Shown here in pieces: positions 24,290 through 33,093 of a DNA stretch of 57,036 bases. Position numbers and translations under genes: made by a program. Below the pieces are notes generated by a model. It made no database searches. It saw only the letters and a program-made list of their open reading frames with translations, and was not told the origin of the DNA. Each line of letters begins with the position of its first letter. Position 1 is the stretch's first letter. The stretch comes from JBAZYK01 sp964582265 (GTDB taxonomy: Bacteria; Patescibacteriota; Gracilibacteria; UBA1369), in NCBI GenBank assembly GCA_964582265.1, contig CAZOQT010000004.1, positions 1 through 57,036 of the forward strand, read 5' to 3'.

Positions 24290-25336
24290 ATGCTGAAAAT
24301 GACCAGAAAAATTTTAATTATTTTGGCAATTAGTACTTTGCCACTGGATGTTAGCGCCATAAGTAACATAAAACCACAGTCGATCAATGTTATGCCTAAC
24401 AATTGGCTAAGGCCTCAGGTTAATGTAGTGCCATATAGTGGAAGCAGCGCACCAAATGGAACCGTTGCGGGTAGTCGCGATTCTGCTTCTGGCGTCAGTA
24501 CTTCAGACACCAGCCCAGAAAGCTTTTATGGTTCAAGACCAGCTTCAAATCCGAGTTATACGGTAAGTGGAACACGTACAAGTGGCAGCTTGACCCCAAG
24601 TTACACCGTGGGCGGAAGTCGCACAGTAACAAGCTCAAGTCCGAGTTATACGGTAAGTGGAACACGTACAAGTGGCAGCTCAACCCCAAGTTACACCGTA
24701 AGCGGATCTCGTCCTTCTTCCACGCCAAGTTATACAGTTTCAGGATCAAGGCCAACTACACCAACAACTTCATCCTGTACTCCAAAGTATCCAAGAGATA
24801 TAGATGGCCATTGGTCAGAAATTTATGTGCGCAGATTATACGAATTATGTGTTGTGGAAGGTTATAGTGAAAACCAAACTTTCCGTCCAAATCAGTATAT
24901 TACACGTGCTGAATTAACAAAAATGGCCTTAGCAGCAGCTAAAATTGGTAGAGAATTAAATTGTAAAACAGATGCCTGCGGTACACCTTTTACAGATCTA
25001 CAAGGCTGGCAAGGACAATGGATTCGCGCTGCCTATGATCGTGGGATAATTATTGGCTTTGACAACAGCAGAACTTTCTTGCCGAATCGAGAAATAACAC
25101 GCGCAGAAGCTACAAAAGTGGTTTTAGCAACCTTTGGCTTGCAACCTGTATACGTTGAACATTCATTCTTTTTTGATGTTACTGGATGGGCTACGGGCTG
25201 GATCGAAAAAGCTCATCTTTTGGGGTTTGTACAGGGCATAGGACAGGGTAATTTTGCGCCAGAAAGACCAATCACTCGTGCAGAAGCGGCTAAAATTATT
25301 GCAAAAGCTCTGGAATACTTTGCGTATCGTAACTAG
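24290..25336 (+). CDS. Secreted protein with Ser/Thr-rich repeats and three C-terminal SLH domains
   Basis: Residues 1-23 are a signal peptide (KILIILAISTLPLDVSA). Residues about 85-160 are a low-complexity stalk built of repeats of SYTVSGTRTSGS and SYTVSGSRP. Three SLH repeats fill residues 165-348 (DIDGHWSEIYVRRLYEL with FRPNQYITRAEL; FTDLQGWQGQWIRAAYDRG; WATGWIEKAHLLGFVQG with FAPERPITRAEAAKI). No enzymatic domain is seen, so this is probably a structural surface protein. Cys pairs in the SLH part (ELNCKTDACG) may form disulfides. Its last 41 bases overlap the convergent gene. Confidence 0.88.
   Translation: MLKMTRKILIILAISTLPLDVSAISNIKPQSINVMPNNWLRPQVNVVPYSGSSAPNGTVAGSRDSASGVSTSDTSPESFYGSRPASNPSYTVSGTRTSGSLTPSYTVGGSRTVTSSSPSYTVSGTRTSGSSTPSYTVSGSRPSSTPSYTVSGSRPTTPTTSSCTPKYPRDIDGHWSEIYVRRLYELCVVEGYSENQTFRPNQYITRAELTKMALAAAKIGRELNCKTDACGTPFTDLQGWQGQWIRAAYDRGIIIGFDNSRTFLPNREITRAEATKVVLATFGLQPVYVEHSFFFDVTGWATGWIEKAHLLGFVQGIGQGNFAPERPITRAEAAKIIAKALEYFAYRN
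24550..24745 (+). repeat. In-frame tandem repeats in the SLH protein stalk
   Basis: A 41-base string at 24550-24590 recurs exactly at 24640-24680, and the following 17 bases also match after two differences, so the period is 90 bases or 30 codons. Shorter copies coding SYTVSGSR follow to about 24745. The high identity at DNA level suggests recent duplication or slippage and predicts length variation between strains. Confidence 0.85.
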
Positions 25337-25985
25337 TTCCGTCTCTTAAGGCCTGAGATGCGTCAATTTGTGCCTGATTAAGCCGTTCAATTTGTGCATC
25401 TGTAAATTTTAAAATATCAGAAAGGTAAAAATTTTCCAGGTCCAAATTGGTCAATTTTTTTCGCATTTTCTGGAGAGAATCATTTACATCACCCAGTAAA
25501 GTTGTAACTTGATTTAGCCGGTGTTCCTCTTCAATTTTTTGAATGGCTCGATTAATTTCATCTTGATACGCTTGGATAGTTCTATTTATAGCCTTTTCAA
25601 CGTTTTTTTTATTTGCCAAAATCTGGGTTTCATCAAGTCTTCTTTGGGCCATTTCCTGATAAAATAGCGCGCTATCTCTTGGACTTTTTACAACAGAAAG
25701 TTGAACTTTTTCTACAAATTGTTTTATTGGATATAACGGGCTTAGTACTGTGACCTGGGGATCATTGTAAGCATAAGAAACTATGCCCCCGCTAATAAAA
25801 AGTAGAATAAAAAAGGCCGAAACTGAAAATTTTAAATTTCGCAAATTAAGAATTTTATTATTTAGCAGATGCAGTTGCCAGGCTTTCAAATAAAGTCGCA
25901 CTTTTAATTTAAATTTAAGCGACCAAGGTGGCTTAATTTCTTGGCGATTTTCATCAAATAATTTATATATTTTTTTTCTTTTCAT
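25296..25985 (-). CDS. DUF5667 domain membrane protein
   Basis: The 229-residue protein has a basic cytoplasmic N-terminus (about 1-50), one membrane helix (about 53-72, VSAFFILLFISGGIVSYAY) and an outward helical domain. The segment LSPLYPIKQFVEKVQLSV followed by RDSALFYQEMAQRRLDE matches DUF5667, a domain often found on membrane proteins related to anti-sigma factors. No sigma factor is nearby. The 3' end overlaps the convergent SLH gene by 41 bases (25296-25336). Role unknown. Confidence 0.75.
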   Translation of the reverse strand: MKRKKIYKLFDENRQEIKPPWSLKFKLKVRLYLKAWQLHLLNNKILNLRNLKFSVSAFFILLFISGGIVSYAYNDPQVTVLSPLYPIKQFVEKVQLSVVKSPRDSALFYQEMAQRRLDETQILANKKNVEKAINRTIQAYQDEINRAIQKIEEEHRLNQVTTLLGDVNDSLQKMRKKLTNLDLENFYLSDILKFTDAQIERLNQAQIDASQALRDGTSYDTQSIPELLQ

Positions 25986-26055
25986 GGGAAAAATTATTGT
26001 TACACTTTATATAATTGAAACAAGCGATTTTTATTGCAAAAAAGGGTTGTTGGAA

Positions 26056-26064
26056 TGGTAAAAT
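26056..26064 (+). promoter_or_regulatory. Extended -10 promoter giving a leaderless start on the CapA-like gene
   Basis: The sequence reads TGG-TAAAAT ending at 26064, then seven bases, then ATG at 26072. A TTGCAA (26034-26039) lies 19 bases upstream of the -10. The spacing repeats that of the CCA enzyme and rlmH. Confidence 0.5.
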
Positions 26065-26071
26065 GAAACGC

Positions 26072-27880
26072 ATGAAATCAAATAATTTTAAATCACTTTT
26101 AGGATTTTTTTTAATCCTTGCCATAATACTTCCCGGCTGTAGAAGTAATACGTCCACGGACACATCTTTGGTGCAAAATTCTTCCTTAAAAAATCGCGTT
26201 CCCACACAGGAAATTTTTGAAAAAAATGGCCCGGATTTATATCAGGCTTTTCAAAACGCGCATGCGGCTTTTTTACCTGCAGAAAGCTTGTCAGGAGTGG
26301 TAGTTTTAGGCAGTGAAGTACCGCATAATTACAGTTTTGCATTTTTTAAGAGTTTGGCAAAAAAACAAAATTACAAGCATTTTATTGTGCTTGAACCTTT
26401 ACCTTTAACCAAAGATCAAAATCTTAACAAGATTTTTCATCCTATAACCAATTTAAAGATGCCAACAGGCACTTTAAACACAGATCCAGGTTTAGATGAA
26501 CTTATTTCTGCCAGGCCAGATCTTTTTCAGATTGAAGATTTTGTAAACGAGAAAAATCGAATCAATACTTTTGCTCCATATTTGCAAAAGAGCTTTCCAG
26601 AGGCAACTTATAGCCTTTTTTTAATTCCAGAAAATGTATCTGAAACTACTCTTATAAATTTTAATGATTTTCTTAAGCAGAATGTTCCTACAAATAGTTT
26701 TATAGTAGCTCATGGGCCGCAAAGTTCTAATTTACAGGATTCCAATTTGCAGAATTTTCAATATCAATATGCGCGGGATGTCATGGAAAATTTTGATTTT
26801 GAACATTTGAGTAATTTACCTAGCAGCCAAAATGCTGCCATAAAAGCATTTTTAATTTTTACTGAAAGTACAAAAAAACAAAAAGCCAATGCTTTTAAGG
26901 TTAGTAAGTATGATGAAGAAGGCCAAAGCCAGCCGGCCCTCTTTGAATATTTTATGGATGGCCCCAAAACCAATTTACGTAGCGCATACTTAGTTAGCTT
27001 TGGCGACATTATGTTGGGCCGGCATGTACGCACTTTGATGGATAAAAACAGCCTGGAATATCCATTCCAAAAAATGAATCAAAATTATTTAAAAGTTAAT
27101 GACCTTCTTTTAGCCAATTTAGAAGGCCCAATCGCCAAAAATCCCATGAAGACCAGTAAAACCATTGCCTTTCGTTTTATGCCGGATATTGCGCCGCTTC
27201 TAAAAAAATATTATTTTGATGTATTAAGCATTGCCAATAATCATGCTTTTGATATGGGCATTAATGGGTTTAACGATACTCGCGAACTTATTCAGGAGCA
27301 GGGTATTAAAATTTTTGGTAATCCTAAAGAAGTTAACGATCAAAGTGCAGCGCTAGTAGAAATTCAGGGACAAAAAATTGCCTTTTTAGGATTAGATGAC
27401 GTCGATTTTAAAATCAATGATGAAGCGGCTATCAACAAGGTTAAAGAACTTACGCAGCAGGGCTATAAAGTCATTCCTTTTATTCATTGGGGTGTTGAAT
27501 ATGTGCATAAGCCTGTATCAAGGCAACAAAACCTGGCTCATGCGCTTATAGATGCCGGTTCAATTGCTATAATAGGCATGCACCCGCACGTGGTTGAGTC
27601 ATACGAAACCTACAAAAATCGCCCAATTTTTTATTCACTCGGCAACGCCATTTTTGATCAGTATTTTTCCAATGCTACTCAAGAGGGGCTTAGCATAGCG
27701 CTTATTATCGCCAATGATCAAATTCAGATTTATTTTGTGCCAATCCGCCTTGATCATAGCCAAATGCGCTTAATGAACCCGGAAGAACGCCAAAAATTCC
27801 TGGAAACTTTTGTGACTTACGGCGATTATTCCGGCGAAGAAAAGGCAGCCATACTCAGTGGCCATTTAAATCTTCCCTAA
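26072..27880 (+). CDS. Lipoprotein fusing a Memo-like domain to a CapA-type metallophosphatase
   Basis: A lipoprotein signal (KSLLGFFLILAIILPGC, lipobox LPGC) starts the 602-residue protein. Residues about 40-290 resemble the Memo / AmmeMemoRadiSam B fold in layout: GVVVLGSEVPHNYSFAFF, a PTGTLNTDPGLDELI segment, and a later FPEATYSLFLIPENVSE. Several His ligands of that family appear replaced (FVNEKNRINTFAPYL where the H..EH motif is expected). Residues about 325-600 are CapA-like (SFGDIMLGRHV, ANLEGPI, IANNHAFDMGINGF, PFIHWGVEYVHKP, GMHPHVVESYE). CapA proteins are linked to poly-gamma-glutamate capsules. I start at 26072; the Met at 26063 lies within the -10 box. Confidence 0.85.
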   Translation: MKSNNFKSLLGFFLILAIILPGCRSNTSTDTSLVQNSSLKNRVPTQEIFEKNGPDLYQAFQNAHAAFLPAESLSGVVVLGSEVPHNYSFAFFKSLAKKQNYKHFIVLEPLPLTKDQNLNKIFHPITNLKMPTGTLNTDPGLDELISARPDLFQIEDFVNEKNRINTFAPYLQKSFPEATYSLFLIPENVSETTLINFNDFLKQNVPTNSFIVAHGPQSSNLQDSNLQNFQYQYARDVMENFDFEHLSNLPSSQNAAIKAFLIFTESTKKQKANAFKVSKYDEEGQSQPALFEYFMDGPKTNLRSAYLVSFGDIMLGRHVRTLMDKNSLEYPFQKMNQNYLKVNDLLLANLEGPIAKNPMKTSKTIAFRFMPDIAPLLKKYYFDVLSIANNHAFDMGINGFNDTRELIQEQGIKIFGNPKEVNDQSAALVEIQGQKIAFLGLDDVDFKINDEAAINKVKELTQQGYKVIPFIHWGVEYVHKPVSRQQNLAHALIDAGSIAIIGMHPHVVESYETYKNRPIFYSLGNAIFDQYFSNATQEGLSIALIIANDQIQIYFVPIRLDHSQMRLMNPEERQKFLETFVTYGDYSGEEKAAILSGHLNLP

Positions 27881-27892
27881 AAGGCGATTTTC

Positions 27893-27901
27893 TGCTAAAA
27901 T
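27893..27901 (+). promoter_or_regulatory. Extended -10 promoter for the beta-CASP nuclease gene
   Basis: The sequence reads TGC-TAAAAT and gives a leader of roughly 23-25 bases before the ATG at 27932. No clear -35 box is seen. Confidence 0.45.
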
Positions 27902-27931
27902 ATAAAGAAAAATTAAATATCAAAATTCAAC

Positions 27932-29569
27932 ATGAAACTAACATCTTTTGGTGCTGCACGTGAGGTCACTGGTTCTAGACATCTTTTAGAAGTAAACGGT
28001 AAAAGAATTTTCCTGGATTTTGGTATGTTCCAGGGCAAACGTAAAGAATCAGATCGCAAAAATCGTGATCTGCAATTTGATGCCAGCAAAATTGACGCTG
28101 TAATTCTTTCTCATGCACATATAGATCACAGTGGAGGTTTGCCACTGCTCGTTAAAAATGGCTTTAAGGGGCCAATTTATGCTACTTTTGCTACTCGGGA
28201 TTTATGCAATTACATGTTGCTGGATAGCGCCTATATTCAAGAAAAAGACGCCGAATACATGAAAATCAAACTCGAAAAGAAAAAAAATAATGGCAAAAAT
28301 GGCAACTCGCATAAACAGGACAATAACCAAAGTAGTGCTGCCAATGGCGAAAACAACGGAAACGGCAAACAGCCATTAGAGCCACTTTACACTGTTGAGG
28401 ATGCTCAAAAAACTTTAGAACATTTTTATGGAGTAGGTTATGAGCGTGCGTTTAAGGTTACAGATGGTGTGATTTGTTCTTTTTATGATGCTGGTCACAT
28501 TCTTGGCTCTTCATTAGTACATTTGGTTATTCATGAAAAAGAAACCGGTAAACGCTATACTTTTGCCTTTACAGGAGATCTAGGGCGCAAAAATCTACCT
28601 ATTTTGCGTGACCCGCAAATTCTGCCGCAAACCGATTATTTAATGATTGAAAGCACTTATGGTAACCGCTTTCATGAATCTATTTTAGATGCTGGTGAAC
28701 GCTTATCTCAGGTAATTAATGCCACTGCAAAACGTGGCGGAAAAATCATAATTCCGGCATTTTCTGTGGAGAGAACACAGGAAGTGGTATACCACCTAAA
28801 CGTTTTATGGCAGAAGAAAGCCATTCCGGAAATACCAATTTATATAGATAGTCCACTTTCCGCCAACGTAACAGAAGTTTTTGCAGCTCACCCGGAATGT
28901 TTTGATGAAGCGATTCGTCTGGAATTTATCAATAATCGTCAAAATCCGTTTGGTTTTGGCAAACTCCAATATACGCATGGGGTAGAGGAGTCCAAGGCTT
29001 TAAATAATTTGCAGGGGCCTGCAATCATTATTTCTGCTTCTGGAATGTGTGAAAACGGCCGCATTTTGCATCATCTTAAAAACAATATCGAAGATCCTCG
29101 TAATACAATTATGCTGGTTGGGTATACCGCCAAGGACACTTTAGGCCGTAAAATTCTTGAAAAACAGCCGATTGTAAATATTTACGGTGAACCACACCAT
29201 TTGCGGGCGGAGGTAGTTTCTATGGATGCCTTTTCTGGACATGCCGATCGCAGCGATTTGCTTGATTACATCAGCAAAGTAGAAGGCATAAAGAAGATTT
29301 TTTTGGTTCATGGTGAGGAATCACAAGCCGAAACTTTTGCCAGCATCTTGCGTGAAACAGGTTACAAAAAGGTAAATGTTAATACACCCGGAGAAGTTTA
29401 CACATTGCCAGAAGAAGATGACGGAATTGACACAATTTCAAAGGCAGAAGCCGCAAAACTCGGCAAAGTAGAAAGTCTCTCTCAAAGCAAAACAAAACGC
29501 ATTGAAGTTAACGCAATTGCTACAGAAGACCAGGGCTATGAAGTGGATGCCTCAACTTGGGAAGTCTAA
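27932..29569 (+). CDS. Metallo-beta-lactamase / beta-CASP RNA-processing nuclease
   Basis: The protein belongs to the MBL-fold RNases related to CPSF-73 and bacterial YSH1-like enzymes. It starts MKLTSFGAAREVTGSRHLLE. The zinc motif is SHAHIDHSGG (His61, His63, Asp65, His66), followed by YDAGHILGSS, FTGDLGR and the beta-CASP motifs IIIPAFSVERTQEVVY, ISASGMCENGRILHHL and AFSGHADRSDLLDYI. An insertion at residues about 112-152 is rich in Asn, Lys and Gly (KKKNNGKNGNSHKQDNN) and is probably a disordered loop on the catalytic face. The last 50 residues are an extra tail. It would act on RNA; specificity is unknown. Confidence 0.93.
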   Translation: MKLTSFGAAREVTGSRHLLEVNGKRIFLDFGMFQGKRKESDRKNRDLQFDASKIDAVILSHAHIDHSGGLPLLVKNGFKGPIYATFATRDLCNYMLLDSAYIQEKDAEYMKIKLEKKKNNGKNGNSHKQDNNQSSAANGENNGNGKQPLEPLYTVEDAQKTLEHFYGVGYERAFKVTDGVICSFYDAGHILGSSLVHLVIHEKETGKRYTFAFTGDLGRKNLPILRDPQILPQTDYLMIESTYGNRFHESILDAGERLSQVINATAKRGGKIIIPAFSVERTQEVVYHLNVLWQKKAIPEIPIYIDSPLSANVTEVFAAHPECFDEAIRLEFINNRQNPFGFGKLQYTHGVEESKALNNLQGPAIIISASGMCENGRILHHLKNNIEDPRNTIMLVGYTAKDTLGRKILEKQPIVNIYGEPHHLRAEVVSMDAFSGHADRSDLLDYISKVEGIKKIFLVHGEESQAETFASILRETGYKKVNVNTPGEVYTLPEEDDGIDTISKAEAAKLGKVESLSQSKTKRIEVNAIATEDQGYEVDASTWEV

Positions 29570-29609
29570 AAGCCATTTTTAGGCATAAAAATTGGCGTTA
29601 TCACAAATA

Positions 29610-29638
29610 TTGCAAAAATAAAAAATCACTTATATACT
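29610..29638 (+). promoter_or_regulatory. Promoter of tRNA-Gly(UCC)
   Basis: TTGCAA (29610-29615) and TATACT (29633-29638) are separated by 17 bases. Transcription would begin about 37 bases before the mature tRNA. Confidence 0.6.
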
Positions 29639-29681
29639 GTTCCAGCCAAAACAGGCATTTTCTAGTCCAGACACAAAAATT

Positions 29682-29755
29682 GCGGGTATAGTATAATGGT
29701 ATTATGACAGCTTTCCAAGCTGAAGACAGGGGTTCGATTCCCCTTACCCGCTCCA
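29682..29755 (+). tRNA. tRNA-Gly, anticodon UCC
   Basis: The 74-base sequence folds as a tRNA. GCGGGTA (29682-29688) pairs with TACCCGC (29745-29751), the discriminator is T, and CCA is encoded (29753-29755). The T arm is AGGGG-TTCGATT-CCCCT. The anticodon loop TTTCCAA (29712-29718) gives TCC at 29714-29716. The outermost anticodon-stem pair is an A-A mismatch, leaving four pairs. It reads GGA and, with wobble, other glycine codons. Confidence 0.95.
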
Positions 29756-29811
29756 TTGAATTTCCATAGGAAATTTTTTTTCTAATTCAGATTGAACACA
29801 AAAAAGGTTTT

Positions 29812-30108
29812 ATGAACAAATATGAAAATCTCAGCAAGCCACAGGCAGAATTTGACTTTCATAATAGAGGGATTTTAAACGAGCGCGAAATAAAACGGCT
29901 TACCGATGAATTTTTGGAAGAATGCCAGGAAAGGAACCTGACCAAAGTTCTTTTTATAACCGGAAAAGGCCTACATTCAAAAGGCGGAATGCCAATAATT
30001 AAGCCATTTTTAAAAAAATATCTAAATTCTTTGCCCTTCGTGTTTAGAGTTTACGAAGGTCGATTTGATCGTGGCGGAAGCGGAACATTAGAGGTCATTC
30101 TGGAATAG
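29812..30108 (+). CDS. Smr-domain protein, 98 residues
   Basis: Smr domains are small DNA or RNA endonuclease or binding modules found at the end of MutS2 and as stand-alone proteins. Here FDFHNRGILNEREIKRL matches the LDLHG-type first motif and FITGKGLHSKGG gives the GxG nucleic-acid-binding loop. YEGRFDRGGSGTLEVIL matches the final motif, where G-G-x-G-x-T is conserved. The length is that of a lone Smr domain. AAAAAAGG four bases before the ATG is one of the few SD-like sites in the window. The substrate is unknown. Confidence 0.88.
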   Translation: MNKYENLSKPQAEFDFHNRGILNEREIKRLTDEFLEECQERNLTKVLFITGKGLHSKGGMPIIKPFLKKYLNSLPFVFRVYEGRFDRGGSGTLEVILE

Positions 30109-30144
30109 AGAGATGTGGCAAGGACAAACAAAAAAACACAATAC

Positions 30145-30173
30145 TTGACAAAAAGCTAAAGTTGCGCGATAGT
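30145..30173 (+). promoter_or_regulatory. Promoter of the glycosyltransferase gene
   Basis: A perfect TTGACA (30145-30150) is followed after 17 bases by GATAGT (30168-30173). The transcript would begin near 30180, only about six bases before the ATG at 30186. Confidence 0.55.
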
Positions 30174-30185
30174 AAACTTCATTTG

Positions 30186-31115
30186 ATGCGCTGCAAAGTT
30201 AATAATAAAGCCACCTTTATGGAAAGAGAACTCGCAGTAATGCCGACAATGTCCGACCTGGCAGAGGATTCAAATCCAATGGCAGTTACTCAATTTTACC
30301 AACCCAGCGCTGAAGACATTGACCATGAAGCCGCTTTAAATGATCAAAAATTGCTTGAAGCAACTTCTTTAAGCATTGTTATTCCGGCTCGCAACGAAGA
30401 AAAAATTATCGCTGATTTGGTCCAAAAATTAATTGCGGAGATACCTCAGGGCTTAAATGTAGAAATTATCGTTGGCAATAACAGTAAATCAGAGGACCGA
30501 ACTGAAGAAATTGTTGGGGCAATTGCTTCTGCTCATCCGAAAGTCAAAATCAGTGTAATCAACACACCCAAAGGGGTTTCCAATGCCAGAAATTATGGGG
30601 CCGACAATGCAACAGGGGAGTATTTGTTGTTTTTAGACGCAGACATGGGCGTATCTCCTGGGTTTTTACGCAATGGCATTTTAGGGATGATTAAAAATCG
30701 CTATGACATTGCAGGATTTAACCTGAAACCCACAACTAATAAACCTGTTCACCATACCGTTATTGCTGGCCTAAACGTTGTTACCAAAGCCTTTGCCTAT
30801 ACTCCAAAACCGTTTTGCGTTGGCGGAGCAATCATGATCAAGCGCAAAATTCATAATAAAGTAGGTGGATTTAATACAAACATGACATTTGCTGAAGATG
30901 CTGATTATGTTACCAGGGTAGCCAATCAAGGAAATAAATTAGGATTTTTGCCGGCAACAGCCCATTTTGGCATGGATCGCTTTGAAAACATTGGAGTAGT
31001 AAACATGGTTTTAAGATATATTCAAAATTCACTCGTTTTTTACACAACGGGACACCCTTCAGAGAAAATACTCGAAATCTATGCCAAAAGTCGCGATGGA
31101 CAATTGTACGAATAA
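30186..31115 (+). CDS. Family 2 glycosyltransferase
   Basis: GT-A fold glycosyltransferases move sugars from nucleotide donors onto acceptors. The protein has LSIVIPARNEEKIIADLV, the donor-binding EIIVGNNSKSEDRTEEI (an N in place of the usual D), GVSNARNYGADNATGEYLLF, the metal-binding FLDADMGVSPG, and a later FAEDADYVTRVANQG with the ED motif. There is no membrane segment, unlike many polyprenyl-linked GT2 proteins. I start at ATG 30186; the frame reaches back to TTG 30162 within the promoter, and Met at 30219 is another choice. Acceptor is unknown; envelope glycans or lipids are likely. Confidence 0.88.
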   Translation: MRCKVNNKATFMERELAVMPTMSDLAEDSNPMAVTQFYQPSAEDIDHEAALNDQKLLEATSLSIVIPARNEEKIIADLVQKLIAEIPQGLNVEIIVGNNSKSEDRTEEIVGAIASAHPKVKISVINTPKGVSNARNYGADNATGEYLLFLDADMGVSPGFLRNGILGMIKNRYDIAGFNLKPTTNKPVHHTVIAGLNVVTKAFAYTPKPFCVGGAIMIKRKIHNKVGGFNTNMTFAEDADYVTRVANQGNKLGFLPATAHFGMDRFENIGVVNMVLRYIQNSLVFYTTGHPSEKILEIYAKSRDGQLYE

Positions 31116-31142
31116 AAATGCGTCAATCAAGCAGACTAAAAC

Positions 31143-31547
31143 CTACGCCCTCTTTTTTTCTTCTTTTCCATTTAAATAAATACGCATTTCTGGCTGAATC
31201 TGGACTCGAACCGGGCCAGCTTCTGTTTCCATATTCATTTGGAAATATTTTGGTGGTAATTCAGAGATTGCTTCAAACAATTTTTGATTCATTTGAGCGA
31301 TTTCTTCTTCTTTTTTCACCTTCAATTCCTGCAATTTTGTATAAAGCTCGTCTTTTAATAATTCATTTTTCCATTTTTCTTCATAGTCTTTTACTTGAGC
31401 TTTTAGGTCTTTATAGGCTTTTTTCAAATCACCATATTCATCTGTGTCGATTTTTTCTTCCACCTTCATATCTTTTTTTATGTCTTTTAATTCATCTTTT
31501 AATTTATTTAGTTCCTTTAGCGCCAACTGAATTTTATCTTCGATCAT
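31143..31547 (-). CDS. Coiled-coil protein of unknown function, 134 residues
   Basis: Residues 1-100 are rich in Lys, Glu, Leu and Asp with heptad-like spacing (LALKELNKLKDELKDIKKD), a clear coiled coil. The tail contains METEAGPVRVQIQPEMRIYL and ends in a basic KKRA. There is no signal or membrane helix. No family is recognised. It follows the M16 peptidase gene by about 100 bases on the same strand and converges with the glycosyltransferase gene. The opposite strand is open across this region, but its protein has no sensible composition. Confidence 0.7.
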   Translation of the reverse strand: MIEDKIQLALKELNKLKDELKDIKKDMKVEEKIDTDEYGDLKKAYKDLKAQVKDYEEKWKNELLKDELYTKLQELKVKKEEEIAQMNQKLFEAISELPPKYFQMNMETEAGPVRVQIQPEMRIYLNGKEEKKRA

Positions 31548-31649
31548 GTTTATAAATTGTAAAAAAGCCCCAAAAGTTTAGCACCGAAAAAATCAAATAC
31601 AAGCCGAGAATCTCTTTACATCTTGACTATCACCCAAGTTAAAGGCGGC

Positions 31650-32952
31650 TTAAAATTTAATAAGACTTTTTATCTTTTTAATTTCTTCTTTACTAAATTC
31701 AGTACCCTGCACACACAATTGTACGTAGTCTAAATCCCATTTCTTAATAATATTATTTATCAGCTTTAAATCGACCTTTTCCAGCTCTTTCACCACTTGC
31801 TCGGGCATCAGAATCTCTTTACCCCACAAAAATTGGCCCTCAATCCATGACAAAATACCAGTCGGATGATCATAAGTGTTAAGCCAGGTATTAAACGCGT
31901 AATTTTTTACAAATTCTAATTCATCCTGATTGATTCCTTCATGAATTAAACGTTTAAATTCCTCAATAAAAATTCCAATTACCTCATTCAGATTTTGTTT
32001 ATTACATTCTGTTCTAAAAGAAACCAGTCCCAACTTGTTATATGCCGCCGAATACATGGAGGTGGCATATACAAGCCCTTTATTTATGCGGAGCAAATTG
32101 TAAAGTCTGCTTCTGCGCAAATTGCAAAACACTTCAAATATAAAATATTCGCTTCGCCATAATTTTTCTGGAGCCTCCAAACCCATTGATGGCACTGTGA
32201 AGTAAATGTGGTTGGTAAATAAATCTTTATCCGCCCTAAATGTCACAGGTTCACTGGCCAGGTCCGCTTTAGAAAAAGCTGGCACATCAATAATTTGCTT
32301 GTGACTAGCCTTATATTGACCAAAATATTTTTCAAAAAGCTTTGGCAATTCATCCAGATCAAAATTTCCACCAATTGTGATGTAGGCATTTTGCGGTACA
32401 AAAACTTTTTCCCAATAATCAATTAAATCTTTTTTGGTCATTGCCTTTACGTCTTCCAATTCTCCAATACTTTTATGATTCAAAACAGATTTTTTTTGAT
32501 ATTTTGATTCCTTTTCAAATTCATCAATTCTAAAATCAGTGGTTCCCAGAGTTGGATACAGCTCTTCCAAAACAACTAATTTTTCTTTTTCAAATGAACC
32601 AATTGGAAACAATGGTTCAAAGAATATTTCTGAGCCAATTTTTATAGCCTTTTCAAGCTCTTTATGGGGCAGCTGAATTTCTATATCAATACTGGAAAAG
32701 CTGGTATAGGCATTGTAGTAACCTGCTACACTCTCAAAAGCTTCTGCCAATAAAATTTCATTTGGATAGCTGGGAATGCCTTTTAAAAGCATATGTTCCA
32801 TGAAATGTGCTGCACCACTTTTACCCTTAGGGTCNNNNNNNNNNAACGCCCTTGGCCGTTACGTGAATGTAAATTGATTGCAAATTTGGCAATTTATATG
32901 CAGCCACTCGCACACCATTTTTTAATTCAAAAGTTTTAAGTTGCTTATCCAT
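31650..32952 (-). CDS. M16 family zinc metallopeptidase, interrupted by an assembly gap
   Basis: Read across the Ns, the protein begins MDKQLKTFELKNGVRVAAYK (ATG at 32950-32952, 36 clean codons up to the gap). After the gap it continues DPKGKSGAAHFMEHMLLKG, which contains the inverted zinc motif HxxEH. Downstream, an M16 C-terminal half follows with LRINKGLVYATSMYSA. The visible coding length is about 431 codons, the size of a single M16 subunit. Ten Ns (32835-32844) are a placeholder; typical homologues have only a few residues there (a V/A-G-S-R-x type stretch). Such peptidases degrade short peptides, often as a pair of subunits. No second subunit is adjacent. Confidence 0.9.
32835..32844. 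other. Assembly gap of ten Ns
   Basis: Ten unresolved bases lie inside the peptidase gene. The two flanks are coding and compatible with one frame, but ten bases are not a multiple of three, so the gap size is arbitrary. Confidence 0.98.
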
Positions 32953-33093
32953 ACAATAAAAAATGGTACCTCATCTTTCATTTTTATGCCAGCCTTGAAT
33001 CTTTAATTATTCCTTTAAAAAGGATTTAAATTAATTTTGCTAACTTTAAAATTTTAATGATAATATTTTTTGCGACTTCTAAAAAAACTTTTC

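Noticed and set aside
24550..24745. CRISPR array
   Set aside because: The repeats are in frame in a coding sequence, few, and separated by repeat-derived rather than unique spacers. No cas genes are present.
31118..31555. A long open frame on the plus strand opposite the coiled-coil gene
   Set aside because: It is rich in Leu, Phe and Ser from antisense reading of Lys/Glu codons. The minus-strand protein has a coherent coiled-coil pattern, so the plus frame is a shadow.
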